Source: WHSO01 sp050485485
GTDB lineage: Bacteria; Pseudomonadota; Alphaproteobacteria; SMXQ01
Direction: 5' to 3'
Assembly: GCA_050485485.1 (NCBI GenBank)
Contig: JBJHBM010000007.1
Coordinates: 21,472-85,471, forward strand
Length of the DNA stretch: 64,000 nucleotides
In this document: piece by piece, positions 9,262 to 18,496 of the stretch
Layout of the letters: each line of letters begins with the position of its first letter
Numbering within the stretch: position 1 is the first letter of the stretch
Notes under the pieces: model-generated
Databases searched by the model: none
The model's input: the letters and a program-made list of their open reading frames with translations, nothing else
What the model was told of the DNA's origin: nothing
Translations under genes and position numbers: made by a program

Positions 9262-9888
9262 ATGCTCGAAATCGCGCTTTCCGCCTTCGTCACCCTGTTC
9301 GTGGTGCTGGACCCCCCCGGCATGGTACCGATCTTCGCCGCGCTCACCGAACGCGACGGAGAGGCCCAGCGTCGGCGCCTCGCCATCCGCGGCACGCTGG
9401 TGGCCGGCATCATCCTGGTCGCCTTCGCCTTCGTCGGGGAATGGCTGCTGAGGATGCTCGGCGTCACCATAAACTCGTTCCGGATCGCGGGCGGCCTGCT
9501 GCTGTTCTTCGTCGCCGTGGACATGCTGTTCGCCCACGAGACGCCGCTGCGCCGCACCACGCCCGGCGAGAACGAGGAAGCGGTGCAGCGCGATGACATT
9601 TCGGTCTTCCCGCTCGCGATTCCGCTGATCGCGGGCCCCGGCGGCATGACCACCGTGGTCCTTCTGATGCAACAGGCGGGCAGCAACCTGCTCTACAACG
9701 CGGTGGTTCTCGGCGTCCTCGTCGCCGTGCTCGTCATGCTGCTGGTCGCGCTGATGTTCACGACGCCCCTCATGAAGCTGCTCGGCGTGACCGGCACCAA
9801 CGTCATCACGCGTGTGTTCGGCCTGATCCTGGGCGCGCTCGCGGTCCAGTATGTCGTGGATGGCGTGCTCGCGGTCCTGCGTGGCTAG
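9262..9888 (+). CDS. MarC family integral membrane protein
   Basis: A 208-residue protein with about six membrane segments, matching the length and pattern of the MarC/UPF0056 family. Features include the early FVVLDPPGMVPIF segment, FRIAGGLLLF and the PLAIPLIAGPGG motif in the second half. The family was once linked to multiple antibiotic resistance, but its transport role is unsettled. The ATG at 9262 follows the membrane gene by 13 bases. Its TAG stop shares the palindrome CTAG (9885-9888) with the stop of putA on the other strand. Confidence 0.88.
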   Translation: MLEIALSAFVTLFVVLDPPGMVPIFAALTERDGEAQRRRLAIRGTLVAGIILVAFAFVGEWLLRMLGVTINSFRIAGGLLLFFVAVDMLFAHETPLRRTTPGENEEAVQRDDISVFPLAIPLIAGPGGMTTVVLLMQQAGSNLLYNAVVLGVLVAVLVMLLVALMFTTPLMKLLGVTGTNVITRVFGLILGALAVQYVVDGVLAVLRG

Positions 9889-12800
9889 AGGGCGTCACCT
9901 TCTTCTTCGTCCAGCGCCGCGAAGAGCGCGGCATTGCCCCCGGTCGCGGTGGTGTTGACGGTGACGGCGCGCTCCAGCGCAAACCGCAGGAGATAGTGGG
10001 GGCCACCCGCCTTGGGCCCGGTGCCCGACAGGCCTTCGCCGCCGAACGGCTGCGATCCCACGACGGCCCCGATCATGGAACGGTTGACGTAGGTATTGCC
10101 GACCGGCAGCCGGGCCCGTACCCGGTCCCACATGGCAGTAAGCCGGCTGTGGATGCCGAGCGTGAGCCCGTAGCCGGTCGCGGCGATCCGGTCCAGAACG
10201 GCGTTGAGCGCATCGGATTTCCAACGCACGACGTGGAGGATCGGACCGAACACCTCGCGCACGGGGATTTCCTCGGGCGGAATCTCCCAGGCAACCGGTG
10301 CGAACCAATGTCCGGCCGGAAGATCGCCCGGCGTCGGTGTGCGCGCGATGAGGCCCGCGCGCCGGGTAAGCGTTGCGCAGTGAGTTTCGAGGGCGGCGCG
10401 GGCGTTGGCGTCGATCACCGGGCCCACGTCGGTCGCAAGCCGGCCAGGATCGCCCACCTTCAGCGTCTCCATCGCACCCGCCAGCATAGCGAGCACACGA
10501 TCCGCCGCCTCCGCCTGCACCGCGAGGACGCGCAAGGCCGAGCAGCGTTGTCCCGCGCTCAGGAACGCCGAGGTGACGACGTCGCGCACCACCTGTTCGG
10601 GCAGGGCCGAGGAATCGACGATCATGGCGTTCTGGCCGCCGGTTTCCGCGATCAAGGGGACGATCGGCGCGTCCCGCGCGGCAAGCGCACGGTTGATGGC
10701 CTGCGCGGTCTCGGTCGAGCCTGTGAAGGCGACACCCGCGATGCGTGGGTCGGCCACCAATGCCGCTCCCACCCGCCCATCACCGGGCAGCAAGGCGAGC
10801 GCGTCCGGCGGCACGCCCGCCGCCAGAAAATGGCCGATGGCACGCGCGGCGATCAGGGGAGTCTGTTCGGCGGGCTTGGCAACGACCGTGTTGCCGGCGG
10901 CAAGCGCCGCCGCCACTTGGCCGATAAAGATGGCAAGCGGAAAGTTCCACGGCGCGATACAGGCGAATACTCCGCGCCCGGAGAAGTGGAGGGTGTTGTC
11001 CTCCCCAGTCACCCCAGGCAGGGGACGCGGCGCCGCGAAATCCGCACGGGCGCGGGCGGCGTAGTAACGGCACAGGTCCACCGCCTCGCGCACCTCGGCG
11101 AGCGCGTCGCGCACCGATTTGCCGCCCTCGCGGATGGCGAGCGCCATCAGCGCGGCTCGGTCGTCCTCGATCGCCTGGGCAGCACGCTCCAGGATGTCGG
11201 CGCGCTGGACCGCCGGCGTCTCGTTCCAGCCGCGCGCGACCGCCGATGCTGCGGCGAGCGCGCTCTCGATGTCCTGCACCTCGGCCGGCCGCACCGTGCC
11301 GACCCTGCGCGAGAGATCGGCCGGGTCCAAGATCGGACTCGCGGCGCCTCGCGTCATGGCCTGCCCACCGAGGACCGGAGCCGCATGGTAGGTCTCTTCC
11401 GACGCCCGGGTCACGTTTTCGGCCAGCGCCGTCACCGCGCGCGGGTCGTTGAGATCGACACCCGCCGCGTTGACGCGCTCGGGCGCGAACAGATCGCGCG
11501 GCAGCGGAATACGCGTATGGGCCGTACGGCCTGCCGCGAGATGGCCTTGCATCCGTTCGGCTGGATCGGACACCAGGCGCGCGAGCAGCGCCGCATCGTC
11601 GGCAATGCGGTTGACGAAGGAGGTATTGGCGCCGTTCTCGAGCAGGCGGCGGACAAGATAGGGCAGCAGGTCCTCGTGGCTGCCGACGGGCGCATAGACA
11701 CGCACAGGATGGCCGCCTTCGGTGGCGCGCGAACCCGCCGCCGCCATATGGGCATAGAGCGCCTCGCCCATACCGTGGAGCCGCTGGAACTCGAATGCAC
11801 CGGTCGCGACACCGGCCTCGCGCGCAAGCTCGATCACGGCGGCAACGGTATGGGCGTTGTGGGTGGCAAACTGGCACAGAAACGCGTCGGATGCCGCAAG
11901 CATGCGGCGCGCGCAGGCGATATAGCAGAGGTCGGTCGCCGATTTGCGGGTATAGACCGGATAGCCATCGAGTCCCGCCTCCTGCGCGAGCTTGATCTCG
12001 GTGTCCCAGTAGGCGCCCTTCACCAGACGTACCGGCACGCGCCGGCCGGCCGCACGGGCTTCGGCCGCGAGCCAATCGAGCACGGCAGGCGCCCGCTTTT
12101 GATAGGCCTGCACCGCGAGGCCAAACCCGTCCCAGCCCCGGAACGCGCCATCGCCGAGGACGCGCGCGAAAACGTCGAGCGTCGGCTCAAGCCGTGCCGC
12201 CTCCTCCGCGTCCACGGTGAGGCCGATGCCGTGCGCGCAGGCACGCTCGGCCAGCGACTTCAGCCGGCCGGCGACTTCCGCGACGATGCGTTGCCCCTGA
12301 GCGAATTCGAAACGTGGATGGAGCGCCGAAAGCTTGACCGAGACCGATAGCGCACCCGCCGGCCGGTGGCTCCCGGCAGCGGCGCCGACTGCTTCGATGG
12401 CCTCGGCGTAGCGCGCATGATAGCGAAGGGCGTCCGCCGCCGTCATCGCCGCCTCGCCCAGCATGTCGAAGGAATGGCGCATCCGCGGCGTATCGCCCGC
12501 ACGTTCCAGCGCCTCCTCGATGGTGCGTCCCATCACGAACTGGCGTCCGATGATCCGCATGGCGGCACGCACCGCTTCCCGGATCACCGGCTCGCCCGAA
12601 CGAGCGACCAGCCTGCCCAGGATTCCGAAGAGGTCGCGTCGGCGCGCGCCGAGCCTGACGATGCCCCCGGTCAGCATCAGTCCCCAGGTCGAGGCGTTGA
12701 CCAGCAGCGAGCCGCCCCGCCCCAGGTGGCGCTCCCATTCCGCACCACCGATCTTCTCCTGGATCAGGCGGTCTGCGGTCTCGGCGTCGGGAATACGCAG

Positions 12801-13073
12801 AAGCGCCTCCGCGAGGCACATGAGGGCAACGCCCTCGCGGCTCGAAAGGCCGTACTGGTGGAGGAAGCTTTCGACGCCGCCCACATCCGTGCGGCGGCGT
12901 CGTATTTCCGCGATCAGGCGCTTGGCGACTCGCTCCACCCGGCGGCGCGCCTCGGGGTCGAAGGCCCCCTCGGCGAGCAGGTCGCGCACCGCCCGCGCCT
13001 CGTCCATGCGCGTGCGCGCACGGATCGCCCGGCGCAGGCGGCCACCCGCGATATCGCCGTCACCGATGATCAT
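9885..13073 (-). CDS. putA: Bifunctional proline dehydrogenase / L-glutamate-gamma-semialdehyde dehydrogenase
   Basis: Oxidises proline to glutamate in two steps, using FAD then NAD. The 1,062 residues begin with an arm-like region. The proline dehydrogenase barrel has LSVSVKLSALHPRFE (242-256) and VKGAYWD (351-357). The aldehyde dehydrogenase half has IAPWNFPLAI (706-715), Glu810 in AETGGQN and the catalytic Cys844 in GQRCSALR. It lacks the N-terminal ribbon-helix-helix DNA-binding domain of E. coli PutA and the long C-terminal domain of trifunctional forms, so it is the short, non-regulatory type. Its stop overlaps the convergent marC stop. The DUF1489 gene lies upstream on the same strand. 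Confidence 0.95.
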   Translation of the reverse strand: MIIGDGDIAGGRLRRAIRARTRMDEARAVRDLLAEGAFDPEARRRVERVAKRLIAEIRRRRTDVGGVESFLHQYGLSSREGVALMCLAEALLRIPDAETADRLIQEKIGGAEWERHLGRGGSLLVNASTWGLMLTGGIVRLGARRRDLFGILGRLVARSGEPVIREAVRAAMRIIGRQFVMGRTIEEALERAGDTPRMRHSFDMLGEAAMTAADALRYHARYAEAIEAVGAAAGSHRPAGALSVSVKLSALHPRFEFAQGQRIVAEVAGRLKSLAERACAHGIGLTVDAEEAARLEPTLDVFARVLGDGAFRGWDGFGLAVQAYQKRAPAVLDWLAAEARAAGRRVPVRLVKGAYWDTEIKLAQEAGLDGYPVYTRKSATDLCYIACARRMLAASDAFLCQFATHNAHTVAAVIELAREAGVATGAFEFQRLHGMGEALYAHMAAAGSRATEGGHPVRVYAPVGSHEDLLPYLVRRLLENGANTSFVNRIADDAALLARLVSDPAERMQGHLAAGRTAHTRIPLPRDLFAPERVNAAGVDLNDPRAVTALAENVTRASEETYHAAPVLGGQAMTRGAASPILDPADLSRRVGTVRPAEVQDIESALAAASAVARGWNETPAVQRADILERAAQAIEDDRAALMALAIREGGKSVRDALAEVREAVDLCRYYAARARADFAAPRPLPGVTGEDNTLHFSGRGVFACIAPWNFPLAIFIGQVAAALAAGNTVVAKPAEQTPLIAARAIGHFLAAGVPPDALALLPGDGRVGAALVADPRIAGVAFTGSTETAQAINRALAARDAPIVPLIAETGGQNAMIVDSSALPEQVVRDVVTSAFLSAGQRCSALRVLAVQAEAADRVLAMLAGAMETLKVGDPGRLATDVGPVIDANARAALETHCATLTRRAGLIARTPTPGDLPAGHWFAPVAWEIPPEEIPVREVFGPILHVVRWKSDALNAVLDRIAATGYGLTLGIHSRLTAMWDRVRARLPVGNTYVNRSMIGAVVGSQPFGGEGLSGTGPKAGGPHYLLRFALERAVTVNTTATGGNAALFAALDEEEGDAL

Positions 13074-13130
13074 GCCGGAATTATGTCCTAAGAACGGTGC
13101 GAACGCCGAAGGATTCTACGGTAGAGCCCG

Positions 13131-13586
13131 CTAGAGCAGGCCGAGCTCGCGCAGCTCCCGGGCAAGCTCGGGCGGCAGGCGCCCGCTCCCCTTTGCCGTC
13201 CGCGTACCGGCCTTGCCCTCAAGATCGGGGGGCGTTTCCGCGTCCGCGAGATAGCGCCAGCCCTGGAACGCCCGGTGCGGCGTCGGCACCGTGCGTATGA
13301 TGGCAGCGGCGAGCCGGATCGCACAGCGCTTGCGGGCACGTCCCGGGCGAACGCGTTCCTCGAAACCGAGAATCTTCTGGCGCGCCGCGATCTCGCCTCG
13401 GATCACCCAGTAGAGCGAGCCGCCGTCCAACACCTCCTCTGCCCGGCGCGGAAAGCTGCGGGTGAAATGGAACGTGCCGGCGCCGTCGCCGTTGGCGCGG
13501 CGCTCGGCACGGCGGGCTTTCTGGACCTGCGCCAGATGGGCGACCGAATCGATGCCCACCGCGAGCTTGAGGATATGCAACGCCAT
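13131..13586 (-). CDS. DUF1489 family protein
   Basis: A 151-residue protein starting MALHILKLAVGIDSVAHL, which matches the N terminus of the alphaproteobacterial DUF1489 family. No function is established. It is basic and lacks signal peptide or membrane segments. It sits 28 bases downstream of the TPP enzyme gene and 57 bases upstream of putA, all on the minus strand, so an operon is possible. The family is scattered beside unrelated genes elsewhere, so I infer no metabolic role from context. Confidence 0.83.
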   Translation of the reverse strand: MALHILKLAVGIDSVAHLAQVQKARRAERRANGDGAGTFHFTRSFPRRAEEVLDGGSLYWVIRGEIAARQKILGFEERVRPGRARKRCAIRLAAAIIRTVPTPHRAFQGWRYLADAETPPDLEGKAGTRTAKGSGRLPPELARELRELGLL

Positions 13587-13614
13587 GCGCTCGCCTGTGG
13601 CGCGCTCGCGGCGA

Positions 13615-15333
13615 CTAGCCGTTGCGCGAAACGATGTTGAGAAGCGCCTGACGGCCCTTGGCGATATTGTTCATGGCACGGTCGATGGCGCCCGGCAGCT
13701 TGGCCGGATCCTCCACCCGCTCGCCGTAGCCGTCCGCCACTTCGACCACCTTCTCATAGGCCGTGCCGGGCTGGAAGTAGGTCAGCGGCTCCCAATTCGA
13801 CTTGGCGGCATAGCCATCGGGATAGACCTCGCGGGTATTGCGGCGCACCGCGTTCCACATGGCGTTGTTGAAGACCATGAACAGGACCGGGAGCTTTTCC
13901 GCACTCGCGACGTAATGGGCCGAAACCGGGTTGCCGAACATGTAGGCGCCGTCGCCCACGGTGCAGAACACCTGACGGTCGCGGTTGGCGAGCTTCATGC
14001 CGAGCGAGGTTCCGAGACTCCAGCCGAGCCCGCCGCCGTAGCCGAGCGAGAAGAACGTTCCAGGCTTCGAGAAGCGCATGTGGTGGTGGGCAAGCTGGCT
14101 TTCCTTGATGATGATGTCATCCTCGCCCTTCACCTGGTCGATGCAGTGCGAAACCCAGGCCGGATGGATCGGGCTGTCGGTCCTGGCCTTTTCGAGCGTC
14201 GCCTTCTTGCGCTCGGCCTGATCGGCCCGCAACGCCTCTATGCGCCTGCGCCGCGCATCGATACGGGCGCGCGCGCCTTTTTCCTCGGCCGCGAGCGCGG
14301 CATCGAGCGCGCGCAGCGTCGCCTTGAGCATGCCGGTGATGGCCACGTCGCAGGGAAAGCCGCGGATCGGATAGTTCTCGAACAGCGGATCGGCGCCGAG
14401 GTGGATCACCTTGCAGTCCTCGCCGGGCGCGGCTTTGGCCGGAATCCAAGGCACGTCGCAGTCGGCGACCACGATCACGTCGGCATCCTTGAGGAAGGCG
14501 TCGGGGTTGTAGCCCGCGTTCATCGGATGGTCGGAACCGAGGCACATGTAGCGCGGCTTGCGCTGGGTCACCGGGATCGCGAAACGGTCCGCGAGCGTGC
14601 CGAGCACGTCCACGTCCTCCGGATCGAAACCCGCGCTCGCCGTGATGATGAGGGGGTTCTCGGCCTTGGCGATCATCGCCGCGGCCCGCGCGACCGCCTC
14701 CGGGTCCGGGTACGGCGGCGAAGCCGCGTGGCGGCGCGTCGGAGAATCGTAGGCGAAATTCGAGACGGGTGCGGCAAGCACCTCGCGCGGCAGCGTGAGA
14801 TAGACGGGGCCGCGCGGATAGCTCATGGCCTCGTTGAGGGCGCGGTCCACCGCGACTTCCACCACCTCCGCGTTCGGCAGCTCGTAGTCCCACTTCACGA
14901 CCTCGCGCACCATTGCGCGCTGGTCGAACATCTCCTGCGGCCAGTGAATCTCCCCGGTGCGCGAGCCCGTCAGGGTCGCGGTCTCCGAGAACGGTGTGCG
15001 GCCCGCCGAAAACAGGATCGGGACGTTGCCGCGATAGGCGTTGATGAGCATGCACATCGCGTTGGCGGTGCCGACGTTCACGTGGACCATCACCGCCTGG
15101 GGACGCCCCGTCATGGCGTAGTAGCCCTGGGCCATCGCCATCGCCACGTTCTCGTGCGGACAGGTGACAGGCTCCGGCACCTTGATGCCGCTTGCGCGCA
15201 GTTTCGAGAAAGACTCGATCAACGGCGCGAAGTCCGTGCCGGCATTGCCGAAGAGGTAATCCACGCCCCGGTCGGCGAGCACATGGAGGTAGGCGTCGGC
15301 GACGGTGCCGGACGCGATGGTCTTCTTGGACAT
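13615..15333 (-). CDS. Thiamine pyrophosphate-requiring enzyme, acetolactate synthase/benzoylformate decarboxylase-like
   Basis: A 572-residue protein with the three-domain layout of the POX/ALS family. The N-terminal pyrimidine-binding domain carries the activating Glu61 in TCPHEN. The C-terminal pyrophosphate domain has GDG at 460-462 with NN at 489-490, the usual spacing. Substrate-determining residues cannot be assigned by eye. No small regulatory subunit gene (ilvH-like) is adjacent, so a biosynthetic acetolactate synthase is unlikely. A catabolic 2-oxoacid decarboxylase or lyase is more probable. The start MSKKTIASG is preceded by a purine-rich AGGGAGCAGAG segment. Confidence 0.85.
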   Translation of the reverse strand: MSKKTIASGTVADAYLHVLADRGVDYLFGNAGTDFAPLIESFSKLRASGIKVPEPVTCPHENVAMAMAQGYYAMTGRPQAVMVHVNVGTANAMCMLINAYRGNVPILFSAGRTPFSETATLTGSRTGEIHWPQEMFDQRAMVREVVKWDYELPNAEVVEVAVDRALNEAMSYPRGPVYLTLPREVLAAPVSNFAYDSPTRRHAASPPYPDPEAVARAAAMIAKAENPLIITASAGFDPEDVDVLGTLADRFAIPVTQRKPRYMCLGSDHPMNAGYNPDAFLKDADVIVVADCDVPWIPAKAAPGEDCKVIHLGADPLFENYPIRGFPCDVAITGMLKATLRALDAALAAEEKGARARIDARRRRIEALRADQAERKKATLEKARTDSPIHPAWVSHCIDQVKGEDDIIIKESQLAHHHMRFSKPGTFFSLGYGGGLGWSLGTSLGMKLANRDRQVFCTVGDGAYMFGNPVSAHYVASAEKLPVLFMVFNNAMWNAVRRNTREVYPDGYAAKSNWEPLTYFQPGTAYEKVVEVADGYGERVEDPAKLPGAIDRAMNNIAKGRQALLNIVSRNG

Positions 15334-15423
15334 CTCTGCTCCCTTTCGTGGCCCTGGAGGCCTGTCTTTCTCTAATCTTGTACCTTCCGGGTCCCGCCCT
15401 CGCCAGCCCTTAATGTCCCTGCC

Positions 15424-16104
15424 TCACCAGGGGATTTCGGTGCCGTTGTAGCGGTAGAAGCGTCCGGAATCTCCGGGTTTCGCATCGGCGATGCCTCGCC
15501 GCATACCGGTCACCGATTCCGGGGGATCGATCTTGCCGCCGGGGCCGCCCATGTCGGTACGGACCCAGCCCGGATGCAGCAAAAGGACGATGATGCCCCG
15601 AGGCGCCAGATCCACGGCGAGGCTGCGACCAGCGGCATTGAGCGCCGCCTTGGAGGAGCGGTAGGCGTAATAATTGCCCGAGCTATTGTCGGCGATGGAG
15701 CCCATCTGGCTGGTGACGAGCGCCACGCGCTTCAGGAGACCGCGCTCGAGATGCGGCAGGAAAGCCTCCGTCACGGCCACAGGCGCAAGCGCATTGGTCC
15801 TCAGGACCTCCGTCCAGCCTTCGTAGTCGATGGCGCCGAGGGACTGACGGCGCCCGTAGATACCTGCGTTGTTGACCAGCACGTCGAGGGGTTCGCCGTC
15901 CAGCCTTTCCGCCAGGGCGCCCACGGCGGCAAATTCCGCGACATCGAGCCGGTGGACCTCGATATCCCCGGACAGGGCGTTCAGCTGCGTCGCTTCGGCC
16001 GGTGCACGGCAGCAGGCATGGACCCGCCACCCATCGGTGACGTACTGCCGCACGAATTCGAGGCCGAGGCCACGATTCGCGCCCGTGACAAGCACAGTAG
16101 GCAT
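15424..16104 (-). CDS. Short-chain dehydrogenase/reductase (SDR)
   Basis: A 226-residue classical SDR. The nucleotide-binding motif TGANRGLG is at residues 7-14, NNAG at 78-81, and the catalytic YRSSK (Tyr148, Lys152) in the right place. It resembles the C-factor/sniffer-like carbonyl reductases in size and in the early MPTVLVTGANRGLG start. The ATG at 16104 was chosen over an upstream in-frame start (16152) because the latter overlaps mgtE and adds a non-homologous leader. It starts 7 bases after the mgtE stop, so it is cotranscribed with mgtE. Its substrate is unknown. Confidence 0.87.
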   Translation of the reverse strand: MPTVLVTGANRGLGLEFVRQYVTDGWRVHACCRAPAEATQLNALSGDIEVHRLDVAEFAAVGALAERLDGEPLDVLVNNAGIYGRRQSLGAIDYEGWTEVLRTNALAPVAVTEAFLPHLERGLLKRVALVTSQMGSIADNSSGNYYAYRSSKAALNAAGRSLAVDLAPRGIIVLLLHPGWVRTDMGGPGGKIDPPESVTGMRRGIADAKPGDSGRFYRYNGTEIPW

Positions 16105-16111
16105 GGCCCAG

Positions 16112-17530
16112 TCATAGCAGAAACAGCGCCGCGGCGCCAAGGAAGGCCGCAAAGCCTACGGTATCCGTAATGGTGATCAGAAACGGGCTGGAGGCGATCG
16201 CGGGATCGACCGAGAAGCGGTCGAGGGTGAGCGGGATCAGCACGCCTACGGCGCCGGCCGCGAGCAGGTTCACCATGAGCGCGCCCGCGATCACCAGGCC
16301 GAGATGATGCGAGGAGAACCAGAGCGCGGCAATCACGCCGACGACGAAGGCCAGGATCATGCCGTTGATGACGGCGACGGCGATCTCCTTGGTGAGGATA
16401 CGCACGGCGTTGGCGCCGTGCAGTTCCTTCATGGCGATAGCGCGCACCGCGACCGTCATGGTTTGGATGCCGGCGTTTCCGCCGAGCGCGGCAACGATCG
16501 GCATAAGGACCGCAAGCGCCACTATTTCCTGGATCGTGCCCTCGAACATCCAGATCACCAGCGACGCGCACAGCAGGCCGAGCAGCGAGACGATCAGCCA
16601 GGATACGCGCGAGCGGGAAGTGCGCAGGATGGAATCGTAAGCTCCGTCTTCCTTGACGCCGGCGAGGCGAAGGATGTCCTCCTCCGCCTCTTCGTGAACC
16701 ACGTCCATCACGTCGTCGTGGGTGATGACGCCGACCAGGCGGCCACGCTCGTCCACCACCGGCGCCGAGGCAAGGTCATACTGGCGGAACAGGTTGGCGA
16801 CCTCTTCCTGATCGGTCCCGACCGGGATGCGGTCGATGTCCCCGTCCATGAGATCGGAGAGCGCCACATGGCGGCGCGAGCGCAGGATGCGCGAAAGCGA
16901 GACCACGCCGAGCGGTCTACGGCCCTCGTCCACCACGAACACGTCCAGGAACTCGTCGGGGAGGTGTTCCGCGCCGCGTTCGGCCTCCTCGCGGAGGTAG
17001 TCGATGGTGTCGCCCACGGTCCAATGGGAAGGCAACGCCACGAACTCGCGCTGCATCAGGCGGCCGGCCGTTTCCTCGGGCAGCGCCAACGCTTCCTCGA
17101 GTGTCGCGCGCTCGTCGGCATCGAGCTGGTCGAGCACCTCCGCCTTCACGTCATCGTCGAGGCTGGAGACCACCTCGACCGCGTCGTCCGTTTCGAGTTC
17201 CGAAACGGCCGCCGCCAGATCGACGGGACCGAGCTGCTCGGCAACGGCTTCCAGTGCCGGCTCCTCCAGGAAGGTCAGCAGCTCCGGATCGACGCGCGGG
17301 CCGATAATGTCGATCAGGCTGCGGCGTTCGGCCGGCGGCAGGTTATGGATCAGGTCGGCGAGGTCGGCGGCATGAAGGGAGAGGCAGAGCGCCTCGACAC
17401 GCGTGGCGTCCCCGGCGGCAAGCGCCTCCCGGACGGCCGCGATCTGGTCTTCGGAGACGCCATAGAGCTCTTCGGCGCGGTCGCTCCCTGCGATGGGCCC
17501 GGCTGCGGAACGGGGCGGGGTCTCGGACAT
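16112..17530 (-). CDS. mgtE: Magnesium channel/transporter MgtE
   Basis: A 472-residue inner-membrane Mg2+ channel. It has an acidic N domain (about 1-150), a tandem CBS pair (about 150-275, with TDQEEVANLF and GVITHDDVMD-type segments) and five membrane helices (about 310-472). The membrane part has the conserved ALGGNAGIQT segment and ends with the ITDTVGFAAFLG helix, whose Asp lines the pore in known structures. N and CBS domains gate the channel by sensing cytoplasmic Mg2+. I see no magnesium riboswitch in the short region before the start. Confidence 0.95.
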   Translation of the reverse strand: MSETPPRSAAGPIAGSDRAEELYGVSEDQIAAVREALAAGDATRVEALCLSLHAADLADLIHNLPPAERRSLIDIIGPRVDPELLTFLEEPALEAVAEQLGPVDLAAAVSELETDDAVEVVSSLDDDVKAEVLDQLDADERATLEEALALPEETAGRLMQREFVALPSHWTVGDTIDYLREEAERGAEHLPDEFLDVFVVDEGRRPLGVVSLSRILRSRRHVALSDLMDGDIDRIPVGTDQEEVANLFRQYDLASAPVVDERGRLVGVITHDDVMDVVHEEAEEDILRLAGVKEDGAYDSILRTSRSRVSWLIVSLLGLLCASLVIWMFEGTIQEIVALAVLMPIVAALGGNAGIQTMTVAVRAIAMKELHGANAVRILTKEIAVAVINGMILAFVVGVIAALWFSSHHLGLVIAGALMVNLLAAGAVGVLIPLTLDRFSVDPAIASSPFLITITDTVGFAAFLGAAALFLL

Positions 17531-17638
17531 CCTCTCACCTCCGGTCTCCGGGGGCGCACCCGACCAGGGGCGGGCCCACTCGAAATGTTCCAGAAAGCCG
17601 CAAGGCCCGCGGGATCAGCGTCGGGCCTCGGGATATGA

Positions 17639-17725
17639 TGGTGCGGTCGAGAAGACTCGAACTTCCACGGGGTCTCCCCCACAGCGACCTCAACGCTGCG
17701 CGTCTACCAATTCCGCCACGACCGC
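17639..17725 (-). tRNA. tRNA-Leu(GAG)
   Basis: An 87-base class II tRNA with CCA encoded. The acceptor stem GCGGTCG pairs with CGACCGC. The anticodon stem CAGCG/CGCTG encloses the loop TTGAGGT, giving anticodon GAG, which reads CUC and CUU. A long variable arm and the T-loop TTCGAGT are present. It lies between mgtE (same strand, downstream) and lipB (opposite strand). Confidence 0.96.
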
Positions 17726-17750
17726 ATATTCGTTGCTAGAATAAAACCGG

Positions 17751-17772
17751 CCCGGCGGCCGAAACCGCCGGG
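17751..17772. other. GC-rich hairpin between tRNA-Leu and lipB
   Basis: A perfect 8-base-pair inverted repeat (CCCGGCGG / CCGCCGGG) with a 6-base loop. Read on the minus strand it is followed by CCGGTTTTATT, terminator-like, but no minus-strand gene lies close upstream. Read on the plus strand it falls in the lipB leader, about 40 bases before the start. Its direction of action is unclear. Confidence 0.45.
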
Positions 17773-17812
17773 CGGCATGGGGATAGCAAATCGTACCGGT
17801 AATCGCAAGCCT

Positions 17813-18496
17813 ATGGTCGAAACCGCGGAATTCCTTGATCGGAAGGCCATCGAATGGCACCGGAGTGCCGGCCTCGTGGACTACGAGGACGCGGTCGCCG
17901 CCATGGAGGCCCGGGTCGCCGGAATCCGGGCCAGAACGGCGCGGGAGCTTGCCTGGGCGCTGGAACACCCCCCGCTCTACACCGCCGGCACCTCGGCCAG
18001 CGAGGACGATTTGCTGGACCCGGGCGGACTACCGATCTACCGCACCGGCCGGGGCGGACGCTTTACGTGGCACGGGCCGGGCCAAAGAGTGGTCTACCTG
18101 ATGCTCGACCTCAAGGCACGGGGCAGCGACGTCCGCGGTTACGTCTGCGACCTGGAAAGCTGGATCATCGCCGCGCTCGCCCGGCTGGGCGTGCGGGGCG
18201 AACGACGTCCTGGGCGCGTGGGCATCTGGGTCGTGCGGAAAGACGGGCGCGAGGAAAAGATCGCCGCGCTCGGCGTGCGTGTGCGCCATTGGGTGAGCTA
18301 CCATGGGATCGCCATCAACGTCGCACCGGACCTCTCCCATTTCCGGGGAATCGTGCCGTGTGGCATCGCCGAGCACGGTGTCACGTCGCTCGCGGCGCTC
18401 GGCACGGACGCCGATATGGCCGCGCTCGACGCGGCCCTACAAGCGGAATTCGAGCCCACCTTCGACCGCAAGCTCACACTGTCGGCAGAATCCTAA
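17813..18496 (+). CDS. lipB: Lipoyl(octanoyl) transferase
   Basis: Transfers octanoyl from acyl carrier protein to lipoyl domains of 2-oxoacid dehydrogenases and GcvH, the first step of lipoate assembly. In the 227-residue form the motif RGGRFTWHGPGQ is at residues 80-91, the catalytic Lys149 in EEKIAALGVRV, and the catalytic Cys183 in VPCGIAEHGVTS. The ATG at 17813 fits the family start; another at 17777 in frame adds 12 residues and cannot be excluded. The last 23 bases overlap the 3' end of the convergent acylphosphatase gene. Confidence 0.93.
   Translation: MVETAEFLDRKAIEWHRSAGLVDYEDAVAAMEARVAGIRARTARELAWALEHPPLYTAGTSASEDDLLDPGGLPIYRTGRGGRFTWHGPGQRVVYLMLDLKARGSDVRGYVCDLESWIIAALARLGVRGERRPGRVGIWVVRKDGREEKIAALGVRVRHWVSYHGIAINVAPDLSHFRGIVPCGIAEHGVTSLAALGTDADMAALDAALQAEFEPTFDRKLTLSAES

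Noticed and set aside
17751..17772. Hairpin with TTTTATT read as an intrinsic terminator on the minus strand
   Set aside because: No minus-strand gene ends upstream of it, so it has nothing obvious to terminate. Kept only as a hairpin of unknown role.
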